DNA of 44,219 nt from CAZEGV01 sp964511645. Lineage in GTDB: Bacteria; Bacteroidota; Bacteroidia; Cytophagales; JAAEPT01. Position numbers and translations under genes: made by a program. A model generated the notes under the pieces. The model saw only the letters and a program-made list of their open reading frames with translations, had not been told where the DNA came from and searched no databases. Below are positions 31,939 to 41,991 of the stretch, piece after piece. The stretch's first letter is position 1. Each line of letters begins with the position of its first letter. The DNA is taken from NCBI GenBank assembly GCA_964511645.1, contig CAZEGV010000013.1, positions 1 to 44,219 of the forward strand. The letters run 5' to 3'.

Positions 31939-33921
31939 ATGAAAGGAGATATTAGTTTTTCAAGTAATAATAACAAATTCGAAATATGGGCATTAAAGGC
32001 TTTTTCAATTTGTATGTCTATTTTTTTGTTGCTAGCTACAGTTTTTGTCTATGGAAACATTGGTTCTTTTCAGTCTGCAGTGTTTGTCATGTTATCAGGT
32101 TTATTCCTTTCAACCGTTTCAATATTTCTAGTGTTTAATGAAAAATATACGAGTGCCAAATTTATTTTAATTGCTGTTCCTACGTATTCATTTGCAATAG
32201 CTAGTATACTGTCTCAATATGAAGGGTTTAATTTTAATCTTTTGAGTTATTTAGTTCCTAAGCTATTTGCTATGCTTTATTTGATGATACCAATTGTTTT
32301 TTTTGGACTTAGAAATAAAAAGCAAATGCTACTTAGCTTCTTAATCCTTTTACCATTAATTTTCTGTTATGATTTTTTGAATGAAAGTTTAGGGATTTAT
32401 GTTTATCAACTTGAAGTTGATTTTGACTATTACAACTATTTCGTTGGTATGTCTTCTTTTTTCTATTTTTTCGTACTTCTTTTCGTACTATTTTTGGAGA
32501 AGTTAAATAAAAGATATAAATCAAAAATTTTTTCTCAAAAACAAGAAATGGAAAACGAATTTTTGGTAACTAAAAAACTAAACTCTGAATTAGAATACCA
32601 ATCTAATTTATATCAAATATTAAATATTACTTCAAAAAATAAACAACTAATCTTTCTTTTACAAGAAGTGTTAGAAAAAGTATTAATAATTAGCAGTCTA
32701 GCGAACGAACAGAAAGGTTTAATTTCTTTAACAAATAAAAATGGAAGTTTAGATATAGCGGCTCATAAAAATATTGATAAATTATTAAACACGTCATCTG
32801 TAATTCCAAAAGGGCATTGTGTATGTGGAAAAGTGCTGAATTCAAAAACTAATTTATTTTGTAATGGAATTAAAGATAATCATGTCACTACTTTAGAAGA
32901 TGTGGCTTCCAAAGGACATTATGTTATCCCTATTATTCATAGAGGAAGAGTTTTAGGAATGCTTAATGTTTATACTAAAGAAGGTGCTAAAAAAGATCTC
33001 GAAATTGAAAGATTTTTAGAAAGCGTTGCCAATGTGTTAGCAAAGAAAATTACGGCTGATAACGTGGAAGAAAAATTGATTGTTAAAAATATTGAGTTAG
33101 ACTTTAATAGAAAACAAATAGAAAAAACAAATTTAGAATTAAAACAAACGTATAAAGAATTAGACGAAAGTATTAATTATGCAGAGTATATGCAAAAATC
33201 ACTAATACCAAACAAAACGACTTTGGATAGTTTTTTTGAGCAAAGTGATGTATTCTTTAGTCCAAAAGATAGAGTAAGTGGAGATTTTTACTTTGCTCAT
33301 GACTTAGGAGACTATTTATATTTTGGAGTTGCGGATTGCACTGGTCATGGAATTCCTGGTAGTTTTTTGGCTGCTATGTCTACTGAAGCCATTAAGTCAG
33401 TTATTAACAGTAATATAGCAGAAAAGCCAAACTTGATTTTAGAAATTTTAAGGGAGGTGGCAAAAGAACGATTTTCTGTAAACCAAGGTGACAAAAGGGC
33501 GGACTCAATGGATGCTTCTTTATGTATGTATGATAGAAAAAAGGATTTGTTATATTTCTCTGGTGGATTTTCAGATATGATTATCGTTAGAAATGGTAAT
33601 GAACTGATTGAATTAAAAGGTACAAGATGTCCTGTTGGTTATTATCCTATTGAGCCAAAATTTGACTTGCATCAAATAAAACTCCAATCAGGAGATGCTA
33701 TTTACTTATATACTGATGGGTTTGTTGATCAATTTGGAGATCTTAACGGTAAAGAAAAACCGGGTAAATTTAAGAAGAAAAGATTCAGAGAAATGCTACT
33801 AGAACTATCAAGTTTAAATTGTAAAAGTCAAGTTGAAAAACTAGAAAAAACATTAAAAGAATGGCGTGGAGATATGGAACAAGTTGATGATGTTACCGTT
33901 TTTATAGCAAAATATTCTTAA
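31939..33921 (+). CDS. Membrane GAF-SpoIIE phosphatase
   Basis: A 660-residue sensor. About six membrane spans cover residues 20-195, a coiled-coil linker follows (EKLNKRYKSKIFSQ...), a GAF-like domain spans roughly 220-385, and a SpoIIE/PP2C-type serine phosphatase domain lies at about 420-660. Phosphatase motifs visible are SGDFYFAHDLGDYLYFGVADCTGHG in part (metal-binding Asp and Gly) and YTDGFVDQFGD. It probably dephosphorylates an anti-sigma-antagonist-type partner, or another phosphoprotein, in response to a membrane or GAF-bound signal. Start is ATG 31939, downstream of a TTG in the same frame. Confidence 0.9.
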   Translation: MKGDISFSSNNNKFEIWALKAFSICMSIFLLLATVFVYGNIGSFQSAVFVMLSGLFLSTVSIFLVFNEKYTSAKFILIAVPTYSFAIASILSQYEGFNFNLLSYLVPKLFAMLYLMIPIVFFGLRNKKQMLLSFLILLPLIFCYDFLNESLGIYVYQLEVDFDYYNYFVGMSSFFYFFVLLFVLFLEKLNKRYKSKIFSQKQEMENEFLVTKKLNSELEYQSNLYQILNITSKNKQLIFLLQEVLEKVLIISSLANEQKGLISLTNKNGSLDIAAHKNIDKLLNTSSVIPKGHCVCGKVLNSKTNLFCNGIKDNHVTTLEDVASKGHYVIPIIHRGRVLGMLNVYTKEGAKKDLEIERFLESVANVLAKKITADNVEEKLIVKNIELDFNRKQIEKTNLELKQTYKELDESINYAEYMQKSLIPNKTTLDSFFEQSDVFFSPKDRVSGDFYFAHDLGDYLYFGVADCTGHGIPGSFLAAMSTEAIKSVINSNIAEKPNLILEILREVAKERFSVNQGDKRADSMDASLCMYDRKKDLLYFSGGFSDMIIVRNGNELIELKGTRCPVGYYPIEPKFDLHQIKLQSGDAIYLYTDGFVDQFGDLNGKEKPGKFKKKRFREMLLELSSLNCKSQVEKLEKTLKEWRGDMEQVDDVTVFIAKYS

Positions 33922-33935
33922 AAAATTGATTAAGA

Positions 33936-34454
33936 CTATTTAGATTCTTTTTTTCTTTTAAATACTGGTACTGCAGAACAAGGTTCCCCAAACATTAATA
34001 GTTTCACTTTTGGTACAAGTAAACTGGTTAACTCTACAAATGCTCTATTCGGATTTGGAATTGTTGAACAGCCTTTAACCATAACACGTTGGTCTTCTAA
34101 TTCCGCTATATTAATGGCCTTCAAATTAGTGAAAAATAGTTGACTCTCCACTTCCTTTTTGTCACCAAAATAAATCTCTGCATTTACTTTTTTTAACTCA
34201 GTTGTAATCAACATAAAGGCCCACGCTGGAATGATGGCATCTACTGAACAATATAGTGCAATGTGCTTTTGTGTTAAAGAATTCCAATCAAAAGATGTTA
34301 TGAATTCACGAAATAAGTCTTCCTTAATAACTAGTTCTTGCCAAAGTGTTTGTTTAATATCAAACTCTTGTATTGAAATTTTTGTATGATAATCGCCTAG
34401 ATCAATTTGAATGATATTTGCTTTGGCTACTTTGTTTATGATTTCTTCCGACAT
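33936..34454 (-). CDS. DUF2480 family protein
   Basis: A 172-residue cytoplasmic protein of the DUF2480 family, widespread in Bacteroidota. Characteristic blocks are IQIDLGDYH, a Trp-rich segment, SVDAIIPAWAFMLITTEL, VMVKGCS and LMFGEPCSAVPVFKRK. Its biochemical function is unknown. Its promoter is at 34459-34466. It converges with the phosphatase gene, with 14 bases between stops. Confidence 0.92.
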   Translation of the reverse strand: MSEEIINKVAKANIIQIDLGDYHTKISIQEFDIKQTLWQELVIKEDLFREFITSFDWNSLTQKHIALYCSVDAIIPAWAFMLITTELKKVNAEIYFGDKKEVESQLFFTNLKAINIAELEDQRVMVKGCSTIPNPNRAFVELTSLLVPKVKLLMFGEPCSAVPVFKRKKESK

Positions 34455-34458
34455 GTAA

Positions 34459-34466
34459 CAAAGGTA
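34459..34466 (-). promoter_or_regulatory. -7 promoter box, near-leaderless
   Basis: On the minus strand this is TACCTTTG, ending four bases before the ATG of the DUF2480 gene. Confidence 0.5.
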
Positions 34467-34512
34467 ATGACTACATTTATAATTTAATAGATATTTTTAT
34501 TATCTTTAATGT

Positions 34513-35709
34513 ATGAAAGAATTATTTTTAGGTGTAGCCTTATTATTTAGTGTGTTTTCTAATGCACAAAGTCTAAAAAAAATCATTGACAAAAATGATG
34601 CTATTGCATTACAAGAATATGTAAATTCTGGAGGGAAATTTGAAGAAATGATTCCTATTTTAATTCATGATAATGAAATATTAGAAGTGCATCCTTTTGT
34701 GTATGCGGTTAAAAATGAGCGATTAGATTTAGCAAAAATATTTGTAAAAAATAAAACTATTTTTGAAGATTTTGACACACAATTGTCAATCGCTTTCGTT
34801 ACTTCTATTTCAAATGAAAATACTAAACTCACTGAGTTTTTATTCGATAAAAATCCCAATGTAAATCAGTTAAGTGAAATTTTTCATAATTACAATGGAT
34901 TAATGTTATCCGTTGTTAATGGAAAAGAAGATTTGTTTTTTAAATTAAAAGAAAAATCAGATTATAATTTAATCAGTGATGAGGGTAATAATCTATTTCA
35001 CTTAATCGGAGTGAATTCTAAAACATACAATTCAAAAATTCTTAATTATTTAATGTCAAAGAAAGACTTAGATATAAACTTGATTAATACGTATGGAAGA
35101 ACGCCTTTACATTATGCCGCAAATAGTGGGAATTCTCAGTTGTTTTTCGAGTTGATTAAACATGGTGCAAAACCAAATATATTAGCAGATTTATATGTTG
35201 ATGCTGTAACTGGTGGTAATGAAAAAGTTTTTAAATATGTACGGAAATTAATTAAAAATGATCCAAACTGGGAGACTTCATCAGATATGATAGATGATAG
35301 TGGGAACACGTTTTATGGATTAGAACATGCCATAAAAAGCAATAATACAGAAATTTCAAAGCTCATATTTAATGAAATGTTTGCTGAAGTTAAAAGCGTT
35401 AAACATGATAATCAAACTAATATTATTGCAAAGATTTTGAATTCGAGACAATTAGAAAATGATCAATTTTGGCCATTATGGGAAGCTATGCAGTCCAAAA
35501 ATAAAGAACTGTTTGAGTTTTTGGTTAGAAGTATGGTTGAATTTAATAATTTGAAAATAGAATATACAGCTTATAATGAATTTGTGGAAGATGATTATAC
35601 GGAAATTGCTGAAGTCTTGTTTACTAAATTTGAATACCGATCAGCCAAAAGACGTTTTGGAAAAGAGTACGTCTCAAACTTATATGATGAATTAGGTGTT
35701 AGTTTTTAA
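34513..35709 (+). CDS. Secreted ankyrin-repeat protein
   Basis: A 398-residue protein with a signal peptide (1-18, ending near SNAQ), followed by degenerate ankyrin repeats. The clearest is YGRTPLHYAANSGNSQLFFE followed by LIKHGAKPN (about 195-225), with others at GNNLFHLIG and the DSGNTFYGLEHAIKSN segment. Ankyrin repeats bind other proteins, and the signal peptide puts it in the periplasm or outside. Its specific partner is unknown. It is divergent from the DUF2480 gene with a 58-base gap. Confidence 0.8.
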   Translation: MKELFLGVALLFSVFSNAQSLKKIIDKNDAIALQEYVNSGGKFEEMIPILIHDNEILEVHPFVYAVKNERLDLAKIFVKNKTIFEDFDTQLSIAFVTSISNENTKLTEFLFDKNPNVNQLSEIFHNYNGLMLSVVNGKEDLFFKLKEKSDYNLISDEGNNLFHLIGVNSKTYNSKILNYLMSKKDLDINLINTYGRTPLHYAANSGNSQLFFELIKHGAKPNILADLYVDAVTGGNEKVFKYVRKLIKNDPNWETSSDMIDDSGNTFYGLEHAIKSNNTEISKLIFNEMFAEVKSVKHDNQTNIIAKILNSRQLENDQFWPLWEAMQSKNKELFEFLVRSMVEFNNLKIEYTAYNEFVEDDYTEIAEVLFTKFEYRSAKRRFGKEYVSNLYDELGVSF

Positions 35710-35740
35710 TGTATCTAATTGATTAGGAGTTTGTAGAGTG

Positions 35741-37294
35741 TTAAAATTGATATCCCTTTCCATTATTTAAACGCCTTTTTACTACCTGGGCTACCGGTAC
35801 ATGTTCAATTTTACTTTCTAACCAACTCAATAAATCTAAATATAAAAAAGGTCTTCTTTCGTATTTATTGGCGTAAATTTTTTCTAACCTCCCTTTCAAA
35901 TTCGTAAACTCAATTGTTAAATCTCCTCTGTTCATATACACCGAATTCTTCAAAAAATTTATAATCTCTTTTTGTACCATTTGCATATCTTTCATATTTA
36001 ATAAAAAGCGGTAGGTAGATCTAATTTGATGATCAATTAAATCATTATTACCTAGTTCGTAATGGGCAATTAAACTTAAAATCCGTGCAAAACATTGTAA
36101 ATCTTCCTTTAAATCGGTGGTAGCTGCATTTATAATAAGGTTTAAATATTTGATACAACCTTTGAAGTCTGCCGCACCAAAATTAACGCAAGCCATTTTG
36201 TAATGAAGTATAATCTTTCTATGGCCATCTATATAATTGGAGTAATCTTCTATTTGAAGTTCTAATTGGTCTAGGTGAGACTTGCCATTTTCGAATTCAG
36301 CTCTTAAAAAGATACCATTTAAATGGGCTGTTTCAGTAAATAAAAAAGCTTGTGATTTTGTTCTTAAGGAGAATTTTGATTGATTCTCTTCAACAAAGTT
36401 ATTTAATATATTTTGATAAGTAGTAAATCGTGTTCCACTGTAACAGTAAAATAAAGCTGAAATTACATTGTGTAAGCCTTTGAGGTAAAGACTAGTTTCT
36501 TTTGCCTTAAATACGGGGTTCTCGTCAAATAGATTGACCCATTTTAAAGAATAATAATAACACCTATCAAATTTTTGAATTATAAAATTGTACCAAACAT
36601 AACATTGAAAACGATACACCTTACCATAAAAACTAATATTATGGGTATTATGTTTTGGTAACCCACTATTGAAAAAAAACTTTACTTGTTCATAGTCTCT
36701 TTCATTTCTAACATGACCAGTTTTTAAATATAACCCATACAATTGAATTGAAAAATCAGACCATTCACTTTCGGTCACGATTGAATGTCTTGTATTAGAA
36801 GCTTGTCTTGTTAATTCTTCAGAACGAGACGCATGACTTCTAGTGATATGATTGGATTCTATATACTTTTCAAACTCTATAATTTCCAATAGTACTATTT
36901 CTTGTTGTAAATTTTGAGCACTATCCTTAGCTTTTGCTAATTGCACTAAACTTTGAAGGTAAAGCCCTTTTTTAAACAATATTTTTGCAAACCCAATAGT
37001 TTCATATAATTTGATATCATCATCTTTACGATTTAACAGCCTTAAACTAACTAGAATTTGGTCATATAAATGGGCTTTTAAATTTGACAACTGCGATTTT
37101 GTAGTTTGTGTTAATTTCTTTAATAGCTTTTTCTCATCATAGATTAATTGTCCTTCTAATGCTTGAAATAAGATAAAGAATTTCATTTCCTTATCAACCG
37201 AATTTCTTTTGGCATAAATAGAAAAATTTCTTTTTTCTGCCTTACTTAATGATTTAATTAATGTAAATAACTGATATGTTAGTTGTTTGGGCAT
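35741..37294 (-). CDS. Helical TPR-like hypothetical protein
   Basis: A 517-residue, all-helical cytoplasmic protein, rich in Leu, Lys and aromatics, beginning LTYQLFTLIKSLSKAEKRNF. Paired helices of about 35-40 residues suggest TPR-like repeats. No catalytic motif. It is of a kind common in Bacteroidota, usually annotated hypothetical; I cannot assign a role. It converges with the ankyrin gene. Confidence 0.7.
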   Translation of the reverse strand: MPKQLTYQLFTLIKSLSKAEKRNFSIYAKRNSVDKEMKFFILFQALEGQLIYDEKKLLKKLTQTTKSQLSNLKAHLYDQILVSLRLLNRKDDDIKLYETIGFAKILFKKGLYLQSLVQLAKAKDSAQNLQQEIVLLEIIEFEKYIESNHITRSHASRSEELTRQASNTRHSIVTESEWSDFSIQLYGLYLKTGHVRNERDYEQVKFFFNSGLPKHNTHNISFYGKVYRFQCYVWYNFIIQKFDRCYYYSLKWVNLFDENPVFKAKETSLYLKGLHNVISALFYCYSGTRFTTYQNILNNFVEENQSKFSLRTKSQAFLFTETAHLNGIFLRAEFENGKSHLDQLELQIEDYSNYIDGHRKIILHYKMACVNFGAADFKGCIKYLNLIINAATTDLKEDLQCFARILSLIAHYELGNNDLIDHQIRSTYRFLLNMKDMQMVQKEIINFLKNSVYMNRGDLTIEFTNLKGRLEKIYANKYERRPFLYLDLLSWLESKIEHVPVAQVVKRRLNNGKGYQF

Positions 37295-37608
37295 TGGGAT
37301 TTATTTTATTATAAAGTCTTATTAATAAAGGGAAAGACAATTATTAGTGTTGGTTTGACAGTCCGTTTTGTGAAAAAATCGGTAACTGAAATTAATGAGA
37401 ATAGTTCAATATTCGTTAAATTATTTAAAATTAACAAGTAATTCGGACAAATATTTTGATACAATTTTAAGACGTAAAAACCAGATGTTGAATGTGGGGT
37501 ATCTCTTCAGGAGAAACTTAAAATAGCTGATTGGTTTAGTTTTTTTGTGATGACTTAGTTAATGTGAAAATAGATATATAAAAATTTGAATAATACTTAA
37601 TTAGAAAT
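37295..37608. other. Intergenic region, divergent promoters
   Basis: A 314-base gap between divergently read genes (TPR-like and LeuB-like). It is A/T-rich with no gene, RNA or clear hairpin. TTTTG-containing stretches may hold promoters, but no good TTTG plus TAnnTTTG pair is seen. Confidence 0.4.
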
Positions 37609-38724
37609 ATGAATAACACTTACAAAATTTCAGTATTACCAGGTGATGGTATTGGACCAGAAGTTACAAACGAAACGGTTAAAGTTTTAAAGGCATGTGC
37701 TGAACGGTTTAATTTTAAACTTGATTTTGATACTCAATTAATTGGAGCAGTTAGTATAGATAAAACTGGAATCCCTTTAACGGATGAGGTCGTTGAAAGT
37801 TGCCTTGCCTCAGATGTTACTTTATTAGGTGCAATTGAAGATTCGAAATACGATAGTGATCCGATTTTAGAAGTAAGACCAGAAGAAGGTTTATTAAAAT
37901 TGAGACAATCTTTAGGGTTGTATGCTAATATCAGAGCGGTGGAGATTAGTAATTCATCAATTGAACAATCTCCTTTAAAATCAGCAGTGGTAGATGGTAC
38001 CGATATTGTTATCTTTAGAGAATTAACGGGAGGTATTTATTCTGGGAAGAAGGAGCTGACAACAAAAAAAGATTCTGATTTTTGCGAATACTCAGTTAGT
38101 GAAATTGAAAGAATGGCACACTTAGCATTTAAAGCTGCAGAAGACAGATCGGGGAGATTATGTTTAGTAGGTAAAGCTAATGTGTTAGAAAATTCTCGTT
38201 TATGGCGTAAGGTCGTAACTGAAATTGCGTTTGATTATCCAGATGTTGAACTAACGTATATGTATGTTGATAATGCATCAATGCAATTAGTTTCAAATCC
38301 AAAACAGTTTGATGTTATTTTAACTGAAAATATGTTCGGTGACATATTATCTGATTTAGCAAGCGTATTAAGTGGTTCTTTAGGGCGCTTAGCTTCTTCA
38401 TCAATTGGAAATTCTGCTGCGTTATTCGAATCATACCAAGACTCTTATTCCCAACTTAAGGGATTAAATAAAGCAAATCCGATAGCGACCATTTTATCAG
38501 GTGCACTACTATTAGATTATTTAGGTGAAAAAGAAGGAGCGAAAGAAATAATAAAAGCGGTGAGTTGGACAATTAAAGAGGGACTGTCAACTGAGAATGT
38601 TAATTTAAATAATCCAATTTCTTGCTCTTCTGTAGGAAATAATGTAGTGGATTATATTAGAAAAAAAGGAAAAATGAGTGCTATTAAATTAGTTGATGTA
38701 GAAGAGAATTTTCTATATAGATAA
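37609..38724 (+). CDS. Isopropylmalate dehydrogenase-like protein
   Basis: A 371-residue member of the isopropylmalate/isocitrate dehydrogenase family. Retained elements are LPGDGIGPEV (10-19), RPEEGLLKLRQ (90-100), FRELTGG, KANVLENSRLW (189-199), MYVDNASMQLV and FGDILSDLAS. Changed elements are the usual GxVGGPKWD loop, which is GAIEDSKYD (74-82), and the NAD-binding HGSAPD loop, which is QDSYSQ (277-282). The family enzyme oxidises 3-isopropylmalate in leucine synthesis. The altered loops mean the cofactor or substrate may differ. No other leucine genes are adjacent. Confidence 0.8.
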   Translation: MNNTYKISVLPGDGIGPEVTNETVKVLKACAERFNFKLDFDTQLIGAVSIDKTGIPLTDEVVESCLASDVTLLGAIEDSKYDSDPILEVRPEEGLLKLRQSLGLYANIRAVEISNSSIEQSPLKSAVVDGTDIVIFRELTGGIYSGKKELTTKKDSDFCEYSVSEIERMAHLAFKAAEDRSGRLCLVGKANVLENSRLWRKVVTEIAFDYPDVELTYMYVDNASMQLVSNPKQFDVILTENMFGDILSDLASVLSGSLGRLASSSIGNSAALFESYQDSYSQLKGLNKANPIATILSGALLLDYLGEKEGAKEIIKAVSWTIKEGLSTENVNLNNPISCSSVGNNVVDYIRKKGKMSAIKLVDVEENFLYR

Positions 38725-38755
38725 GCGTGACTAATATATAAAGAATAGAATAGAG

Positions 38756-38799
38756 ACTTAAAAAACAATTAGAGATTACTTTCTAATTGTTTTTTAAGT
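38756..38799 (+). terminator. Intrinsic terminator
   Basis: ACTTAAAAAACAATTAGA pairs with TCTAATTGTTTTTTAAGT around an eight-base loop. It separates the LeuB-like gene from leucyl-tRNA synthetase. Confidence 0.85.
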
Positions 38800-38826
38800 T
38801 TTAAAAGGCTACTCCTATCTAATTAT

Positions 38827-38834
38827 TATATTTG
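38827..38834 (+). promoter_or_regulatory. -7 promoter box for leuS
   Basis: TATATTTG, 74 bases before the ATG at 38909. The leader is long compared with neighbours, but no T-box or other riboswitch structure is recognised in it. Confidence 0.5.
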
Positions 38835-38908
38835 TATTTCTTTAAAATTTCATTTTTTATAAAAGGTAATTTTAAAGCAAATCATTATAAACGACTAGTA
38901 GATATAAA

Positions 38909-41896
38909 ATGGAGTATACTTTTAATCAAATTGAAACTAAATGGCGCCAATTTTGGGCTGAAAATAAAACATTCAAAGCTGAAGATAATTCAGAAAAACC
39001 AAAATATTATGGGTTAGATATGTTTCCTTATCCTTCTGGTGCAGGTTTACATGTTGGACATCCACTTGGGTATATTGCATCTGATATTTATGCGCGTTAT
39101 AAAAGATTATTAGGATTTAATGTACTGCACCCAATGGGATATGATTCTTTTGGTTTACCAGCTGAGCAATATGCTATTCAAACAGGACAACACCCTGCTA
39201 TTACAACAGATAAAAATTTAGCACGTTACCGTGATCAATTGGATAAAATTGGATTTTCATTTGACTGGGATAGACAAGTTCAAACGTCTTCTCCAGAATA
39301 TTATAAATGGACACAATGGATTTTTAAACAAATTTTTGCCTCTTGGTATAATAAGGATGCTAATAAAGCACAAGACATTTCTGACTTAATTGTTATTTTC
39401 GAAAATGAGGGGAATTCTGCTGTAAATGCTGTCTGTGATGAAATAGATTCATTTACTGCTGAGCAATGGAATGAATTTACTGAGGATAAGCAACGTGAAA
39501 TCTTAATGAGTTACCGTTTAACCTATTTAGCGGATAGCTGGGTGAATTGGTGTCCTCAATTAGGAACTGTTTTAGCGAATGATGAAATTAAAGACGGTGT
39601 TTCTGAGCGTGGTGGATTTCCAGTGGAACAAAAATTAATGCGTCAGTGGAGTATGCGAATTTCTGCTTATGCTGATCGATTAATTTCTGGATTAGATACT
39701 GTAGATTGGACGGATTCAATTAAAGAGCAACAAAAAAACTGGATTGGAAAATCGGTTGGTGCTTCTGTTGAATTTAAAATAGAAAATAGAGAAGACTCAA
39801 TAGCTGTATTTACAACAAGACCAGATACTATTTTTGGTGTTAATTTTATGGTGTTAGCACCAGAACACGATTTAGTGGATGAATTAACAACTGATGAATT
39901 TAAAGCAGGTGTTGCAGATTATAAAAAACAAGCGAGTTTAAAAACTGAACGTGATAGACAAGCGGATGTAAAAAACATTACGGGTCAATTTACAGGTTCG
40001 TATACGATTCACCCATTTACTGGAGACAAAGTTCAAATTTGGATTGGTGATTATGTATTAGTGGGTTACGGAACGGGAGCAGTTATGGCGGTTCCTTGTG
40101 GTGATCAACGTGATTGGGATTTTGCTAATCATTTTGATATTGAAATTAAAAATATTTTTGAAGGAGTTGATATCTCTGAAAAAGCACATACAGACAAAGA
40201 AGGAAAGATTTGTAATTCTGATTTCTTAGACGGTTTAAAAGTAAAGAAAGCGATTAAATTAGCGATTTACGAAATTGAAAAAAGAGAAATAGGAAAAGGG
40301 CAAACGAATTATAGATTACGTGACGCTGTATTTTCTAGACAACGCTATTGGGGAGAACCATTTCCTGTATATTATAAAGGAGATACACCTTATTTAGTAG
40401 AGGATGCTAAATTACCCGTGACTTTACCAGAAGTGGATGCGTACTTACCAACTGAAGATGGTGAACCACCTTTAGCGAGAGCTAAAAATGAAGCGTGGAA
40501 TGTATTTGAAGGAGACCGAATGGAATTCAATACTATGCCAGGTTGGGCAGGGAGTTCTTGGTATTTCTTAAGATATATGGATCCAAAGAATGAAGCTGAA
40601 TTTGTAAGCAAAGAAAAAGCGGACTATTGGAATCAAGTGGATTTATATGTGGGTGGTGCTGAACACGCTACAGGTCACTTATTATATTCTAGATTTTGGA
40701 CAAAATTTTTAGCCGATAAAGGATTTATTAATTTTGATGAACCTTTCAAAAAAATGATTAACCAAGGGATGATTTTGGGACAAAGTGCATTTGTTTATGG
40801 AGTATGGGTTGAATATAACAAGAACTCATCAACAAATTTAGTGTCTAATTCTAATAAACCTTCAAGTAGTCCATTAAAACGACCATTTTTTATATTATTG
40901 AAAGAAGATGAATATAAAAATATAAAAACATCTAAGGATAATACTGATATTGAAAAATGGATTCTTAATAAATTTTCGAATACAAATTTTGATAAAAATT
41001 CTGGAAATGAAGTATGTCGTTTACAAGTGGTAAAACGACATATTGATATTAAATATGTAGAAAACGATATTTTAAATATTGAAGAAGCTTCAAAAGACCC
41101 TATGTTTACTTATTTGTTTGATTGTCAATTTTATACTGATAATTCTGGAGGTTATAAATGTAGCAGAGAGGTAGAGAAAATGTCTAAATCGAAATTTAAT
41201 GTCGTTCCTCCTGATAATTATGTTGATTTTGAAGGAAATATACTTAGACCAAGTGTTATAGATAAATTTGGAGCAGATACATTACGTTGTTATGAAATGT
41301 TCTTAGGACCTTTAGAACAAGCTAAGCCTTGGGATACAAAAGGAATTAGTGGCGTGCACAATTTCTTACGTAAATTCTGGCGTTTATTTCACAATGAAGC
41401 GGGTGAATTTGTGGTAACAGATGGTGAGGCCGATAAGAAATCATATAAAACATTACACACAACCATAAAGAAATTACAAGGCGATTTAGAACGTTTTTCT
41501 TTCAATACAGGTGTGTCTAACTTTATGATTGCCGTGAATGAGTTACAAGCTCAAAAATGTAATAATAAAGAAATTTTAAAAGATTTAACTATTTTAATTT
41601 CGTCTTATGCCCCTCACATTTGTGAAGAGTTATGGCAGAAATTAGGAGAGACTGAAAGTATTTCATTTGCTAAATTCCCTGTATTCAATGCAGGCTTTTT
41701 AGTAGAAAGTGAATATGCTTATCCTGTATCTTTTAATGGTAAAATGAGATTCAAATTAGAGTTACCAACAACATTAAGCAAAGATGAAATTGAAAAAGCT
41801 GTTCTAGAAGCTGAACAATCTCAAAAGTGGCTAGATGGTAAAACACCTAAAAAGATGATTGTGGTACCAGGTAAAATTGTAAATATTGTGGTATAA
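38909..41896 (+). CDS. leuS: Leucyl-tRNA synthetase
   Basis: A class I aminoacyl-tRNA synthetase that charges tRNA-Leu, 995 residues. The HIGH motif is HVGH (about 49-52) in FPYPSGAGLHVGH, the editing domain follows with FTTRPDTIFGVNF, and KMSKS lies at about 757-761. WYFLRYMDP and YGADTLR-like (FGADTLRCYEM) blocks are typical. Compared with other Bacteroidota LeuRS the region before KMSKS carries an extra stretch, Ser/Asn/Lys-rich, of about 65 residues (around 640-725). The start ATG 38909 gives the normal METHTERM-like EYTFNQIETKWRQFW. It is monocistronic between two terminators. Confidence 0.97.
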   Translation: MEYTFNQIETKWRQFWAENKTFKAEDNSEKPKYYGLDMFPYPSGAGLHVGHPLGYIASDIYARYKRLLGFNVLHPMGYDSFGLPAEQYAIQTGQHPAITTDKNLARYRDQLDKIGFSFDWDRQVQTSSPEYYKWTQWIFKQIFASWYNKDANKAQDISDLIVIFENEGNSAVNAVCDEIDSFTAEQWNEFTEDKQREILMSYRLTYLADSWVNWCPQLGTVLANDEIKDGVSERGGFPVEQKLMRQWSMRISAYADRLISGLDTVDWTDSIKEQQKNWIGKSVGASVEFKIENREDSIAVFTTRPDTIFGVNFMVLAPEHDLVDELTTDEFKAGVADYKKQASLKTERDRQADVKNITGQFTGSYTIHPFTGDKVQIWIGDYVLVGYGTGAVMAVPCGDQRDWDFANHFDIEIKNIFEGVDISEKAHTDKEGKICNSDFLDGLKVKKAIKLAIYEIEKREIGKGQTNYRLRDAVFSRQRYWGEPFPVYYKGDTPYLVEDAKLPVTLPEVDAYLPTEDGEPPLARAKNEAWNVFEGDRMEFNTMPGWAGSSWYFLRYMDPKNEAEFVSKEKADYWNQVDLYVGGAEHATGHLLYSRFWTKFLADKGFINFDEPFKKMINQGMILGQSAFVYGVWVEYNKNSSTNLVSNSNKPSSSPLKRPFFILLKEDEYKNIKTSKDNTDIEKWILNKFSNTNFDKNSGNEVCRLQVVKRHIDIKYVENDILNIEEASKDPMFTYLFDCQFYTDNSGGYKCSREVEKMSKSKFNVVPPDNYVDFEGNILRPSVIDKFGADTLRCYEMFLGPLEQAKPWDTKGISGVHNFLRKFWRLFHNEAGEFVVTDGEADKKSYKTLHTTIKKLQGDLERFSFNTGVSNFMIAVNELQAQKCNNKEILKDLTILISSYAPHICEELWQKLGETESISFAKFPVFNAGFLVESEYAYPVSFNGKMRFKLELPTTLSKDEIEKAVLEAEQSQKWLDGKTPKKMIVVPGKIVNIVV

Positions 41897-41915
41897 TAAA
41901 TCACATTAATAATTA

Positions 41916-41950
41916 AAAAGAGCCAATACATTTTATGTATTGGCTCTTTT
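41916..41950. terminator. Bidirectional intrinsic terminator
   Basis: AAAAGAGCCAATACA pairs with TGTATTGGCTCTTTT around TTTTA. It serves leuS and the convergent CpsB-type gene. Confidence 0.9.
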
Positions 41951-41991
41951 AATTTTATATGTATTATAAAAGGTTAATCTTAATTGAATAC

